Of a stretch of 39,934 bases of DNA, positions 24,419 to 32,802 are shown in pieces. Source of the DNA: an uncultured Lachnospiraceae bacterium (lineage in GTDB: Bacteria; Bacillota; Clostridia; Lachnospirales; Lachnospiraceae); NCBI GenBank assembly GCA_910589105.1, contig CAJUST010000019.1, positions 9,394 through 49,327 on the forward strand, given 5' to 3'. Within the stretch, counting starts at the first letter, position 1, and every line of letters begins with the position of its first letter. A program made the translations under genes and the position numbers. The notes below the pieces were generated by a model, which ran no database searches, had not been told where the DNA came from, and was given only the letters and a program-made list of their open reading frames with translations.

Positions 24419-25195
24419 ATGGAACCTACAATTATCTGCAGCCATGTCAATTATACATATCATACCCTACAGGGAGAGACTCCCGCATTATGCGATATCC
24501 ATTTCCATGTAGACGAAGGGGAATTTGTCAGCATCGTAGGCCCTTCCGGATGCGGAAAATCCACGCTCCTCTCCCTGTTATGCGGGCTTTTAAAACCGGA
24601 ATCCGGCAATATCTATTTTAAAGGCGCGCCCGTTTCTGACAAAAGCCGCTGCCGGATCGGCTATATGCTTCAACGCGACCATTTATTCGAGTGGAGAAGC
24701 GTCAAAAAAAATATCCTCTTAGGTCTTGAAATACAGAAAAAAATCACGGACGAAGCATTGACCGAAGCAGACCATCTGCTAAAACTCTATGGCCTGTATC
24801 CGTTTAGAGATGCAAAACCTTCCCAGCTTTCCGGAGGAATGCGCCAGCGCGCCGCTTTAATCCGCACTCTGCTTTTGCATCCGGATCTAATGCTCTTAGA
24901 TGAACCATTTTCCGCTTTAGACTACCAGACAAGGCTGAAAGTGGGGGACGACATTGGAAGCATTATCAAAAAATCAAGAAAAACAGCTATTCTGGTTACG
25001 CACGACTTATCGGAAGCCGTAAGCTTAGGCGACCGCATTCTTGTACTGTCCCCGCTTCCGGCAAAAATAAAAACGATTATCCCCACTGAATTTCCAAAAG
25101 AGCTCTCCCCATTTGAGCGGAGGAACACAAGCGAATTTCAAACATACTTCAATCAGATATGGAAGGAGTTAAACCCAAATGAGCCACAACCCTAA
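24419..25195 (+). CDS. ABC transporter ATP-binding protein, SsuB/TauB-like
   Basis: The 258-residue ATPase has Walker A IVGPSGCGKSTLLSLLCGLL, Q-loop YMLQRDHLFEWRSV, signature LSGGMRQRAALIRTLL, Walker B LMLLDEPFSALDYQ and H-loop VTHDLSEAVSLGDR. The Leu-Phe-x-Trp pattern after the Q-loop and the missing C-terminal extension put it in the nitrate/sulfonate/taurine group. It overlaps the permease by 17 bases. The substrate is unknown because no binding protein is adjacent. Confidence 0.9.
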   Translation: MEPTIICSHVNYTYHTLQGETPALCDIHFHVDEGEFVSIVGPSGCGKSTLLSLLCGLLKPESGNIYFKGAPVSDKSRCRIGYMLQRDHLFEWRSVKKNILLGLEIQKKITDEALTEADHLLKLYGLYPFRDAKPSQLSGGMRQRAALIRTLLLHPDLMLLDEPFSALDYQTRLKVGDDIGSIIKKSRKTAILVTHDLSEAVSLGDRILVLSPLPAKIKTIIPTEFPKELSPFERRNTSEFQTYFNQIWKELNPNEPQP

Positions 25196-25979
25196 CACTG
25201 TCTCGGCCGCGCAGACCGCTTATCTGCGTTCCCATAAATTCCATAAACTCAAAATCCAGTTCTACCGCATTTGCATTCTTTTGCTCTTTTTAGGGCTTTG
25301 GGAATTTGGCGCGCGCGCAGGCTGGATTGACGATTTTATATTCAGCAGCCCTTCCAAACTCGGCGCCTGTTTCTATCAAATGACAACTGAAAATACCCTG
25401 TTTTGCCATATCGGCATCACGCTGTTTGAAACAATTGCCAGTTTTTTCCTCGTCATGCTCTTTTCACTTGTCATTACAATACTGCTCTGGTTCAGCCAAA
25501 GCCTGACGGAAACCCTAGACCCTTACTTAGTCGTTTTAAACAGCCTGCCCAAATCCGCCCTCGCCCCCCTGCTCATCGTCTGGCTCGGCGCCAACTACAA
25601 AACCATTATACTTACCGGAATGTCTGTCGCCATCTTCGGCACAATTTTAAATCTCTACATCGGCTTTCACGAAGTAGACGAAGAAAAGATAAAGCTTATC
25701 CAAACCTTAGGAGGGAATAAAAGCCAAGCTCTGTTTAAAGTAATTCTTCCCGCCAACCGCGCCAACCTTATCGGCCTGATGAAATCCAATATCGGGCTAT
25801 GCTTAGTCGGCGTTATTATCGGAGAATTTATTGCCGCAAAACGTGGCCTTGGGTATCTTATTATTTATGGCAGTCAGGTTTTTAAACTAGACTGGGTAAT
25901 CCTTTCCATTTTCATACTATGTATAATCGCCATGGGATTCTATAGCTGTATACGTTTTCTGGAACGTTTTATAAAATAA
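25179..25979 (+). CDS. ABC transporter permease, SsuC/TauC-like
   Basis: The 266-residue membrane protein has about six helices, beginning with FYRICILLLFLGLWEFGARA. The conserved permease pattern VVLNSLPKSALAPLLIVWLG and the ATPase-contacting loop IKLIQTLGGNKSQALFKVIL-P are those of sulfonate/taurine/thiamine-precursor importers. LVGVIIGEFIAAKRGLGYLI is also typical. AAGGAG lies 11 bases before the ATG, inside the ATPase gene. The cognate binding protein must be elsewhere in the genome. Confidence 0.9.
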   Translation: MSHNPNTVSAAQTAYLRSHKFHKLKIQFYRICILLLFLGLWEFGARAGWIDDFIFSSPSKLGACFYQMTTENTLFCHIGITLFETIASFFLVMLFSLVITILLWFSQSLTETLDPYLVVLNSLPKSALAPLLIVWLGANYKTIILTGMSVAIFGTILNLYIGFHEVDEEKIKLIQTLGGNKSQALFKVILPANRANLIGLMKSNIGLCLVGVIIGEFIAAKRGLGYLIIYGSQVFKLDWVILSIFILCIIAMGFYSCIRFLERFIK

Positions 25980-25987
25980 AAATAAAC

Positions 25988-26030
25988 GCCGTCTGGGTTT
26001 AAGCCAAAATAACGCTTTAACCCAGACGGC
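25988..26030. terminator. Strong hairpin terminator after the ABC permease
   Basis: Arms GCCGTCTGGGTTTAAGC (25988-26004) and its complement at 26014-26030 form a stem of 17 pairs with a 9-base loop. On the minus strand it is followed by a T-rich run, so it probably also ends the SGNH gene transcript that arrives from the right. Confidence 0.75.
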
Positions 26031-26040
26031 TTCTTGCCAA

Positions 26041-26128
26041 CCGGACATACAGATCTTCCGCAATCACGACCAGACACACAAGTCTTCCGCCTTCACTGAC
26101 TGGACATACAGCCTTCCACCCTCACCGC
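26041..26128. repeat. Three degenerate tandem repeats of about 29-30 bases
   Basis: Units 26041-26069, 26070-26099 and 26100-26128 share the pattern GGACATACAG/GACACACAAG, TCTTCCG and CAC. There is no spacer-repeat alternation as in CRISPR, and the units do not encode a continuous peptide. They occupy the space between the terminator and the SGNH gene stop. Confidence 0.55.
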
Positions 26129-26162
26129 TTAAAACAGCGTCATATAGTTTTTTCCTCTGTCC

Positions 26163-28898
26163 TTACTCTTTCTTGCGGAATTTTACCGTATTACGAAACC
26201 CTTTATTCGCCAATAGCTTCACATACTCTTGATACTTTTTCGCAGGAACAGACACGACAGCTTTTTTCGAAATTCCCAAAAACGCCTGATTCCCAACTCT
26301 TTGCAGATGACTGCCCTGTATTTTAATCTGCTTCAACTGGCTGCATCCCGCAAACGCTTTCTTTCCAATCGAAAGAACATTTTTTCCAATTACTGCATCC
26401 GTCAGTTTTTTCTGGTTCAAAAACGCAGATTCCGCTATTGAAACCACGCGGTACTGCCGTTTCTCCCATGAAACCGTATCTGGAATGTCCGCCTTTTTCA
26501 AATTCTTATTTTTCGGCATAACCAGTTCTGCCGTAAGTTCCGTTTCACTGACTGTTTTGTAGATGAATTTTCCGCTCTCAAACGTATCTTCCTTCTGTTC
26601 CTTCCTGTCTGCCTCCGTCTGCGTCCCATCTTCTTTCGTCTCCCGTTCTTCCGATTCGGCTTCCTCCTCATTCAAACGAACCGTTTCCCCTGTATGTAAA
26701 TCCACTTCCTGTTCCGCAAAGGTCACAATCTTTGGGGAATTTCCCTTTAATTTCGCCGTCACTTTCAATGTATACCGATCTGTCGGCAAACCTGAAATAC
26801 GGACTTGGCTCTCGTCTGGATCTATGCTTTTTGTATAAGTCTTTCCAGAAGAATCCGTTAAAACTGCTGTCAACCCGCCAAGCCCGCCTGAGTTAATAAA
26901 TGCAGATTCAAGAGGACGCTTTGGCACCGTTACCGTATCTTTGCTCCCTGAAACCCGAACTTCCGGCGTAACTTTACTATTGGACTGAATATAAGAAAAC
27001 GCATAGGATAGGTTTGCAATCTTTGTATTCGTAAAAAGCCCGCACTCCCGGATTAACTGCGCCGCCATTCTCACATGCCCTGCCGCTCCCGGATGCAATC
27101 CCCCGTCCCCAAAATAATGCGCAGCATCAAATAAATAAGAATATGCGCTTGTCTCCTTATTCCACTCCGTATACTGGTCTATAAACAAAATATTCCCATC
27201 TTCTTTTGCAACTCTTTCCATACGCGCCACAGATCCATCTTCCCCAGCCGCATCTTCTGCATATTCCCCGCTCGCAGGGACAGGACTGCGAAATACAATG
27301 ACCGCTTCCGAATTTACTGAGCGGATTTTTTCCACGATTCCTTTTAAATTCTCCTGATACCCTGAATAAATGTCGGAATACATCGAGTCATTCGTCCCAA
27401 GCATCAAAAATACAATGTCTGGGCAGTATTTCACCATACGTTGTTCGATATGCTCTAATGTCCGTTCCGCCGTAGCTCCTGACACGCTCGTATTAATCAC
27501 TAGATCCTCTGTCCTGCCTAAATCTTCTTTGACATACTTCTCAAAAAGCTGCGCCACGCCGTCATACCCTTTTGTATGCGCCGCAGCATGTGTAATGGAA
27601 TCCCCCATAAAAAGCCATGTAAGAGAACAGCTCTTTTCAGATGCCATCTGCCGTATGGACTGCTGTAACGAAGACAAAGGCGGTTCTTTTGCCATTTCAA
27701 GAGGAGCAATTTTTCCTGCCGCCCTTATAAACTGCGCCGAACCGTCTGCCGACCAAAGCAAAAGCTCATACTCCTTTCCGGAAGGCAGATGCTCCACCGT
27801 AAACGGATTCCCAGACGCCAAAGCCGAAATCAAAACCCCGTCAACAGACAGCGTATACCGAAACCCTGCCTCCTTTGGATAATCCGGAACAAAAACAGTC
27901 AGGCTGTCCGCCGAGGCCTTTACTTCCGGCAATATATCTGGGTACAAAACAGGCGCAGGCTCCGCCTGCCAAGAACCGGAAATAGAAGGAAATCCCTCAA
28001 TGGAGCCATACACCGCCTGCGTAAACTGTTTCGCTATTTCATAATGCCCTTCTGCATTAAGATACCCTTCTCCCGTCAGCATAGAGCTGACAAAATTTTC
28101 CTGATCCAAACCGCTAGCATGATCGACTAACAACATACGTTCCGCCGCTTTTCCATCTGCCGCTGCCGCCTCTTCAAACGCATCTTTTGCCGCTTTGGCA
28201 TAAAGTGAAGCGTCTTGTGAAAACTGCGCCTGCGCGGCATGGGGAAGCTGTATAACGACAAATCCCTGTCCCTCACGCATCTGCAAAGAAATTTCAATGA
28301 TTTTAGAAATCGCTGTTTGGAATGCCAAAATCCCTGAACTCCCCTGACGGTAATCCTCCTGCCCAACCAAATATGAGACTGCCTTTGGATCTGTCTTTTC
28401 AATTAAATCCTCAAGCCTTCCGGCAAATTCTGCGGCATCCTGCCCCTCTTTCCCGGCATTTACTGTATAGCGCTGCATTCCATATAATTCATCGTCCACG
28501 CGTTTCACCCAGCGGACATATTCTTCAAAATGCCCGATATAACTTCGGATTCCGCCCAGTTCCGCAAACCGTCCCTGAGTCTCTGCCCCTCCCCCAAACA
28601 GCCATGTATTGTCCAAACTGCTTTTCTCAAACATCTCTGATATAAATCTGCTTCCATAAGACGCATGTTTTGTTTCCGCCTCTGCCTGTTCCGCTAATTG
28701 TCCGGAAATAGGACTGTTTTCTATCGCATCAAACCGATGTTTTTGTCCTTTGTCCTGCAGCGCCTTCTTTTCACTTTGTTTTTCTGGCTCTTTTGCGTTT
28801 GGCGCAGACACGCCTTTTGCCTGTTGGGAAATTCCAATCCCGACAACGGCTAATAATACGATGAGAGCCAGCAAAAATGCTTTTTTGGAAGATTTCAT
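26163..28898 (-). CDS. Exported double SGNH-hydrolase-fold protein with BspA-type repeat C-terminus
   Basis: The 911-residue protein starts with a membrane/signal helix (KKAFLLALIVLLAVVGIGIS). Residues about 50-300 look like a decayed SGNH domain: FGGGAE at 101-106, GQED at 179-182 and NAEGH at 281-285 in place of GDS, GTND and DxxH. Residues about 425-615 are an intact SGNH/GDSL domain with GDSIT (432-436), SGAT, GTND (501-504) and Asp598/His602 in DGGLHPG, so ester or acetyl hydrolysis on a surface glycan or cell wall is plausible. A linker rich in Glu/Thr follows, then about 120 residues of BspA-like leucine-rich repeats (IAESAFLNQKKLTDAVIGKN, IGKKAFAGCSQLKQI). GGAGG lies 7 bases before the ATG. 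It is 18 bases after the PPTase gene and likely co-transcribed. Confidence 0.85.
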   Translation of the reverse strand: MKSSKKAFLLALIVLLAVVGIGISQQAKGVSAPNAKEPEKQSEKKALQDKGQKHRFDAIENSPISGQLAEQAEAETKHASYGSRFISEMFEKSSLDNTWLFGGGAETQGRFAELGGIRSYIGHFEEYVRWVKRVDDELYGMQRYTVNAGKEGQDAAEFAGRLEDLIEKTDPKAVSYLVGQEDYRQGSSGILAFQTAISKIIEISLQMREGQGFVVIQLPHAAQAQFSQDASLYAKAAKDAFEEAAAADGKAAERMLLVDHASGLDQENFVSSMLTGEGYLNAEGHYEIAKQFTQAVYGSIEGFPSISGSWQAEPAPVLYPDILPEVKASADSLTVFVPDYPKEAGFRYTLSVDGVLISALASGNPFTVEHLPSGKEYELLLWSADGSAQFIRAAGKIAPLEMAKEPPLSSLQQSIRQMASEKSCSLTWLFMGDSITHAAAHTKGYDGVAQLFEKYVKEDLGRTEDLVINTSVSGATAERTLEHIEQRMVKYCPDIVFLMLGTNDSMYSDIYSGYQENLKGIVEKIRSVNSEAVIVFRSPVPASGEYAEDAAGEDGSVARMERVAKEDGNILFIDQYTEWNKETSAYSYLFDAAHYFGDGGLHPGAAGHVRMAAQLIRECGLFTNTKIANLSYAFSYIQSNSKVTPEVRVSGSKDTVTVPKRPLESAFINSGGLGGLTAVLTDSSGKTYTKSIDPDESQVRISGLPTDRYTLKVTAKLKGNSPKIVTFAEQEVDLHTGETVRLNEEEAESEERETKEDGTQTEADRKEQKEDTFESGKFIYKTVSETELTAELVMPKNKNLKKADIPDTVSWEKRQYRVVSIAESAFLNQKKLTDAVIGKNVLSIGKKAFAGCSQLKQIKIQGSHLQRVGNQAFLGISKKAVVSVPAKKYQEYVKLLANKGFRNTVKFRKKE

Positions 28899-28916
28899 CC
28901 AACCGCCTCCTACTGT

Positions 28917-29570
28917 TTAAGTGACTGGGTTCCACCGAAAATTAACAGACTCCGCATTTTTCCCAGAACACACGGTCAGCGCAATCCATAAATTCTCTGT
29001 CAAAAGCAGGAAAGAACTGCTGCAGGCGTCATTCCCTTTTATCCTGTAAACTGTCCCTTCCCGCTGATTCTTTAAATCCGCCACGTCAAAACAAACTTCA
29101 CGAAGCGGATGCCTTAACCCTTCCCCCGTCATTTTTACATAACTCTCTTTTAAAGTCCAAAGTTTTAAAAAACGTTTTGTCTCCTGCGCAGTCAAAACGC
29201 TTCCACAATGTGTCTCCAGATCCGGTTTGCCAAACACAAAAACGCATTCTTCCCTGTTACAGCAGCTTCGGACTGTCCGGCTGTTTATGCGGCGTAAACT
29301 CTCTACGTCTACGCCAATCTGAAACTTCGACACAGCCGCCACTGCGCCGGATTTGCAATGGCTGACATTAAACGCGCAATCCAAAAATCCGCCATAGTAA
29401 GGCTTCCCGCCAGATGCGCGCCCCACTTGCCCCTCCAAGTATTCCACGCCAAAAAAATCCAAAAATCCCTGTTGCAGCAGTTTTTTCGTTAAGACGCGTC
29501 CACAAGCCAAATCTAATTTTGGACACTCCCTGTAATAAACTGCCCCGTCAATCTTTTTTTCCAATCTCAT
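28917..29570 (-). CDS. 4'-phosphopantetheinyl transferase superfamily protein
   Basis: The enzyme moves phosphopantetheine from CoA to a serine of a carrier protein. The 217-residue Sfp-like form shows NVSHCKSGAVAAVS, the magnesium-binding IGVDVESLRRI and KLWTLKESYVKMTGEGL. An Sfp-type enzyme usually serves a polyketide or peptide carrier, but no synthase or carrier gene is in the window, so its partner is unknown. It overlaps the end of trmD by 23 bases, and its ribosome site is weak, suggesting translation coupled to trmD. Confidence 0.9.
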   Translation of the reverse strand: MRLEKKIDGAVYYRECPKLDLACGRVLTKKLLQQGFLDFFGVEYLEGQVGRASGGKPYYGGFLDCAFNVSHCKSGAVAAVSKFQIGVDVESLRRINSRTVRSCCNREECVFVFGKPDLETHCGSVLTAQETKRFLKLWTLKESYVKMTGEGLRHPLREVCFDVADLKNQREGTVYRIKGNDACSSSFLLLTENLWIALTVCSGKNAESVNFRWNPVT

Positions 29571-30288
29571 ATACCTGATACACTGCCTTCTCCCGAATCG
29601 TCAAATCCGCCTGAGCCAAAAGATCCGGCCTGCGTTTTTTTGTCCGAAGGATCGACTGCTCTCTGCGCCAGTTCGCAATTTTCTGATGATCGCCGGATAA
29701 TAACGCCTCTGGAACCGTTTTCCCATTCCATTCATATGGTCTTGAATACTGCGGATATTCTAACAGGTTTCCTTCAAAGGATTCAAACATGCCGGAAGCT
29801 TCATTTGTCAAAACATCAGGCACCATACGCGAAATCGCATCAATCATGACCATTGCCGGAAGCTCTCCTCCCGTTAAAACATAATCCCCAATCGACACAT
29901 AATCCGTCACAGTTTCTTCAAGCGCGCGTTCATCGACGCCTTCATAATGCCCGCATAGGAACACCAAAACATCTTCCTTTGCAAATTCCTTTGCCATCTC
30001 CTGTGTAAATGTCTTTCCCTGAGGCGTGACATAAATTGTCCTTGGCGGAAAGCCGATCCGCTCTTTTACTGCAAGGAACGCATCATACACCGGCTGGGCC
30101 TGAATCACCATGCCCGCGCCGCCCCCATAAGGATAATCGTCCACTTTCTGATGCCTGTCCTTTGTGTAATCCCTGATATTTACCGCTTCTATATTCAAAA
30201 TTCCTTTTTCTTTTGCCCTTCCAATAATACTGGCATTCAGCCCCTGAATGACCATTTCGGGAAACAGCGTAAGAATATAATAATCCAT
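29548..30288 (-). CDS. trmD: tRNA (guanine-N1)-methyltransferase
   Basis: TrmD methylates G37 beside the anticodon to prevent frameshifting. The 246-residue SPOUT protein has DYYILTLFPEMVIQGLNASI, YPYGGGAGMVIQAQPVYDA, and the trefoil-knot cofactor site CGHYEGVDERALEE and YVLTGGELPAMVMIDAI. I start at ATG 30288, with AGGAG 6 bases upstream, not at the ATG 30294, which abuts the ribosome site. The usual partners rpsP, rimM and rplS are absent; here trmD leads a PPTase and a surface protein gene. A promoter and a leader with a terminator-like hairpin precede it. Confidence 0.95.
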   Translation of the reverse strand: MDYYILTLFPEMVIQGLNASIIGRAKEKGILNIEAVNIRDYTKDRHQKVDDYPYGGGAGMVIQAQPVYDAFLAVKERIGFPPRTIYVTPQGKTFTQEMAKEFAKEDVLVFLCGHYEGVDERALEETVTDYVSIGDYVLTGGELPAMVMIDAISRMVPDVLTNEASGMFESFEGNLLEYPQYSRPYEWNGKTVPEALLSGDHQKIANWRREQSILRTKKRRPDLLAQADLTIREKAVYQVYEIGKKD

Positions 30289-30300
30289 ATGCATCTCCTA

Positions 30301-30352
30301 AAAGAAAAAGACTGTAAACGCATTGTGTTACAGCCTTTTATCTGTTCTCATA
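30301..30352 (-). promoter_or_regulatory. Candidate attenuator with seven-codon leader peptide ahead of trmD
   Basis: On the minus strand GGCTGTAA (30329-30336) and TTACAGTC (30311-30318) form an 8-bp stem with a 10-base loop, followed by TTTTTCTTTT (30301-30310), just upstream of the trmD ribosome site. A mini-frame ATG at 30352 encodes MRTDKRL and its TAA stop (30329-30331) lies in the 5' arm of the hairpin; GGAAAGAAG precedes it. A ribosome finishing this peptide would block the hairpin. This is the layout of translation-dependent attenuation, but its use is inferred. Confidence 0.4.
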
Positions 30353-30406
30353 TCTTCTTTCCAATATCTGTCAGATTTCCGCCTGCAAAAACGCATTGCT
30401 TATCTA

Positions 30407-30435
30407 TTATAGCAAAAACGCCGCATAACGTAAAG
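30407..30435 (-). promoter_or_regulatory. Promoter of the trmD transcript
   Basis: On the minus strand TTTACG, 17 bases, then TATAAT inside GCTATAATAG, about 120 bases before the trmD start. The -35 is weak (4 of 6), the -10 is perfect. It leaves a leader of roughly 110 bases containing the hairpin at 30301-30336. Confidence 0.55.
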
Positions 30436-30494
30436 CCGCTCTCTACAACCGGCTATGCAGCCAGAAACCTGCAAAAGAGAAAACGAAACATATC

Positions 30495-31103
30495 TTACCG
30501 AAGCTTATAGCTTACTATTTCATCGCCGGATTGAAATTGAAGCAAAAGCTCATCAGTGGCCGAAGCAACGGCTTCCGGTATTTCAAATATCATCTCGCCT
30601 TCCATTGATGCTCCGGCATCTATGCTTTCCGTCGCTAAATCTTTGTCATAATTTAATAACTGGGTCTGGGTAAACTCCTCATCTCCATAAACGATCGTCG
30701 CCATAACGTCGTCATTATATACTAAAGAGGGTAAAAAAGTGTCCGATTCCGTTCCTTTATTATTTACCGTTACAGAAACTTGGGCAAATTTATTCCCTTC
30801 CCCACTCGGGGTAAATTCCCATATATCAGATGTGATCTGATCCGCAGCCTGAATATTCGTAACCGTAATTTCCCAATGCTTTAACTGAACCATTTCACCG
30901 ACAGCATGAATTACTTCCGGAACTTCTTCTGTTTCGCTTTCCGTCTCTATCTGCTCCGTCTGCGCTTGAGTGTCTTCTTTCTGTGTTTCACTCTGATTTA
31001 CGACAGCCGTATCCTCTTTCACTTCTGAATCCGGTTTGCCCCCACATGCAGCAACCGATAAACTAAACAGCATTCCTAATACAACAAGCGTTTTTCTTTT
31101 CAT
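30495..31103 (-). CDS. DUF4352-like lipoprotein
   Basis: The 202-residue protein has a lipoprotein signal (KTLVVLGMLFSLSVAACGG, lipobox VAAC), a flexible linker rich in Glu/Thr/Gln (about residues 25-65), and a beta-sandwich domain. The domain pattern VGEMVQLKHWEITVTNIQ, GNKFAQVSVTVNNKGTE and ASMEGEMIFEIP fits DUF4352/telokin-like extracellular proteins. Function is unknown; it is surface-anchored. AGGAGG lies 6 bases before the ATG. Although on the same strand as trmD, it is separated by about 200 bases and a promoter. Confidence 0.82.
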   Translation of the reverse strand: MKRKTLVVLGMLFSLSVAACGGKPDSEVKEDTAVVNQSETQKEDTQAQTEQIETESETEEVPEVIHAVGEMVQLKHWEITVTNIQAADQITSDIWEFTPSGEGNKFAQVSVTVNNKGTESDTFLPSLVYNDDVMATIVYGDEEFTQTQLLNYDKDLATESIDAGASMEGEMIFEIPEAVASATDELLLQFQSGDEIVSYKLR

Positions 31104-31137
31104 TGCTTTCCTCCTAATTCTTTTATTGCCGCGAATT

Positions 31138-31316
31138 TAGGTAATTGCGAAACTCCGAAACCCAAATAGATACCAGACTTTATTAGTCCTAATTTCGCTC
31201 CGTCCCTTACTGCAAGTTAAGTGTCTCATACAAAGGCATTATGCTTATTCCAATCACTAACGCCTGTTCCCATGCCAAACATACCAGTTTAGAGCTATAA
31301 ATTTCGCAATTACCTA
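31138..31316. mobile_element. Candidate MITE-like element with 13-bp terminal inverted repeats and TA duplication
   Basis: TAGGTAATTGCGAAA (31138-31152) and its exact complement TTTCGCAATTACCTA (31302-31316) bound about 175 bases with no gene. If the ends are GGTAATTGCGAAA, each is flanked by TA, as a TA target duplication would leave. It fills the gap between the lipoprotein gene and radA. No transposase is nearby, and I do not recognise a parent element. Confidence 0.4.
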
Positions 31317-31378
31317 TACCGTCCTTATTATACACGCTTTGATACAATACGGCAAGCATCTTCTTTATACAATACGGC

Positions 31379-31422
31379 AAAAAATCCCACACGCCTGTCA
31401 CATATTAGGCATGTGGGATTTT
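31379..31422 (-). terminator. Intrinsic terminator of radA
   Basis: On the minus strand AAAATCCCACATGCCT pairs with AGGCGTGTGGGATTTT (one mismatch) around a 10-base loop, then a T-run. It begins 8 bases after the radA stop codon. A 13-base direct repeat TACAATACGGCAA lies just beyond it (31343-31355 and 31368-31380). Confidence 0.75.
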
Positions 31423-31430
31423 ATCCACTA

Positions 31431-32801
31431 TTATACTGCGAAATGAACCGCATCTTTTACGCTTTTCACACCAATAAAACGAATCCCATCTATTTCAGGC
31501 AAAGCGGATTTACTCACTTCCGGAAGTATACACGTTGTAAATCCTAGCTTTTTCGCCTCAAGGACTCTCTGTTCCGCCATATTCACCGCCCGCACTTCTC
31601 CGCTTAACCCGACTTCTCCAAAACAAATCGTCTTTTCCTCAATCGGGCGGTTCTTATAACTTGACGTCAGCGCCAGCACAATTCCTAAATCAATCGCCGG
31701 CTCATTCATGCGGATCCCTCCGGCAATATTGACATAGGCATCACAGTTTCCCATCGACAACCCTAAACGCTTCTCAATCACCGCCATCAAAAGATTCACG
31801 CGGTTAAAATCCGTCCCCGCAGCCGTCCGCCTTGGCATTCCAAAATTCGTGCGGCAGACAAGCGCCTGAACTTCTAAAAGTATCGGCCTGCTGCCTTCCA
31901 TCGAACACGCCACCACAGAACCGCTTGCGCCTTCCGGCTTCCCGCCCAGCATAAATTCTGACGGGTTTTTCACTTCCTCTAAACCAAAGGAACGCATTTC
32001 AAATACGCCAATCTCATTCGTAGAGCCAAAACGGTTCTTAACTCCGCGCAATATCCGATAAGCCGCATGGCGGTCGCCTTCAAAATAAAGCACCGTGTCC
32101 ACCATATGCTCCAACACACGCGGTCCCGCCACAACGCCTTCTTTCGTCACATGGCCTATGATAAAAAACGCAATGCCATATCCTTTCGCCATTTGAAGCA
32201 GGCTTGCCGTCGACTCCCTGACCTGCGAGACGCTCCCCGGCGCGGACGAAACGCTTTCATTGTACATTGTCTGAATGGAATCAATGACAACAATCTGCGG
32301 AAGCTCACGCTTTACAATTTCCCCAATAAGATCTAAATTTGTCTCACAGAGCAACAGAAGCGTATCTTCAAATTCTCCAATCCGCTCCGCCCGTATTTTA
32401 ATCTGCTGCAACGATTCTTCACCGGAAACATATAATATCTTTTTTCCGCTGTTCGCCAAATTCCTACAGACCTGAAGCAAAAGCGTCGATTTTCCAATCC
32501 CCGGATCTCCGCCCACAAGCGTCATGGAACCCGGCACAATTCCGCCGCCCAACACTCTGTCTAACTCCGCTATCTGAGTCGAAATACGCGCATTGTCCGC
32601 CGTTTCTATATCCCTTAACTTTGTCACTTTCGCCTGTTTCGCCTGATTTGCATTCTTGACGCCGGACCGAACCCCTTTTTTTGCAGAAACAACTTCTTCC
32701 ACAAAGGTATTCCACTCTTTACATGCCGGACACTGTCCCATCCATTTTGAAGACTCCGCCCCGCATGACTGACAATAAAAAATTACTTTTTCTTTTGCCA
32801 T
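31431..32801 (-). CDS. radA: DNA repair protein RadA
   Basis: RadA is a hexameric branch-migration ATPase in recombinational repair. The 456-residue protein has the N-terminal zinc finger CQSCGAESSKWMGQCPAC, RecA-like Walker A VGGDPGIGKSTLLLQV, Walker B QIVVIDSIQTMY and the RadA-specific KNRFGSTNEIG motif. A C-terminal Lon-like domain has NIAGGIRMNEPAIDLGI. Length is standard. It follows the unknown gene at 32803 by a single base. It lies downstream of clpC, an arrangement common in Firmicutes. Confidence 0.97.
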   Translation of the reverse strand: MAKEKVIFYCQSCGAESSKWMGQCPACKEWNTFVEEVVSAKKGVRSGVKNANQAKQAKVTKLRDIETADNARISTQIAELDRVLGGGIVPGSMTLVGGDPGIGKSTLLLQVCRNLANSGKKILYVSGEESLQQIKIRAERIGEFEDTLLLLCETNLDLIGEIVKRELPQIVVIDSIQTMYNESVSSAPGSVSQVRESTASLLQMAKGYGIAFFIIGHVTKEGVVAGPRVLEHMVDTVLYFEGDRHAAYRILRGVKNRFGSTNEIGVFEMRSFGLEEVKNPSEFMLGGKPEGASGSVVACSMEGSRPILLEVQALVCRTNFGMPRRTAAGTDFNRVNLLMAVIEKRLGLSMGNCDAYVNIAGGIRMNEPAIDLGIVLALTSSYKNRPIEEKTICFGEVGLSGEVRAVNMAEQRVLEAKKLGFTTCILPEVSKSALPEIDGIRFIGVKSVKDAVHFAV

Positions 32802-32802
32802 A

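Noticed and set aside
26041..26128. CRISPR array
   Set aside because: The three units are contiguous and degenerate, with no conserved repeat separated by unique spacers and no cas genes.
31207..31401. 64-codon minus-strand frame between the lipoprotein gene and radA
   Set aside because: It has no ribosome site and crosses both the MITE end and the radA terminator.
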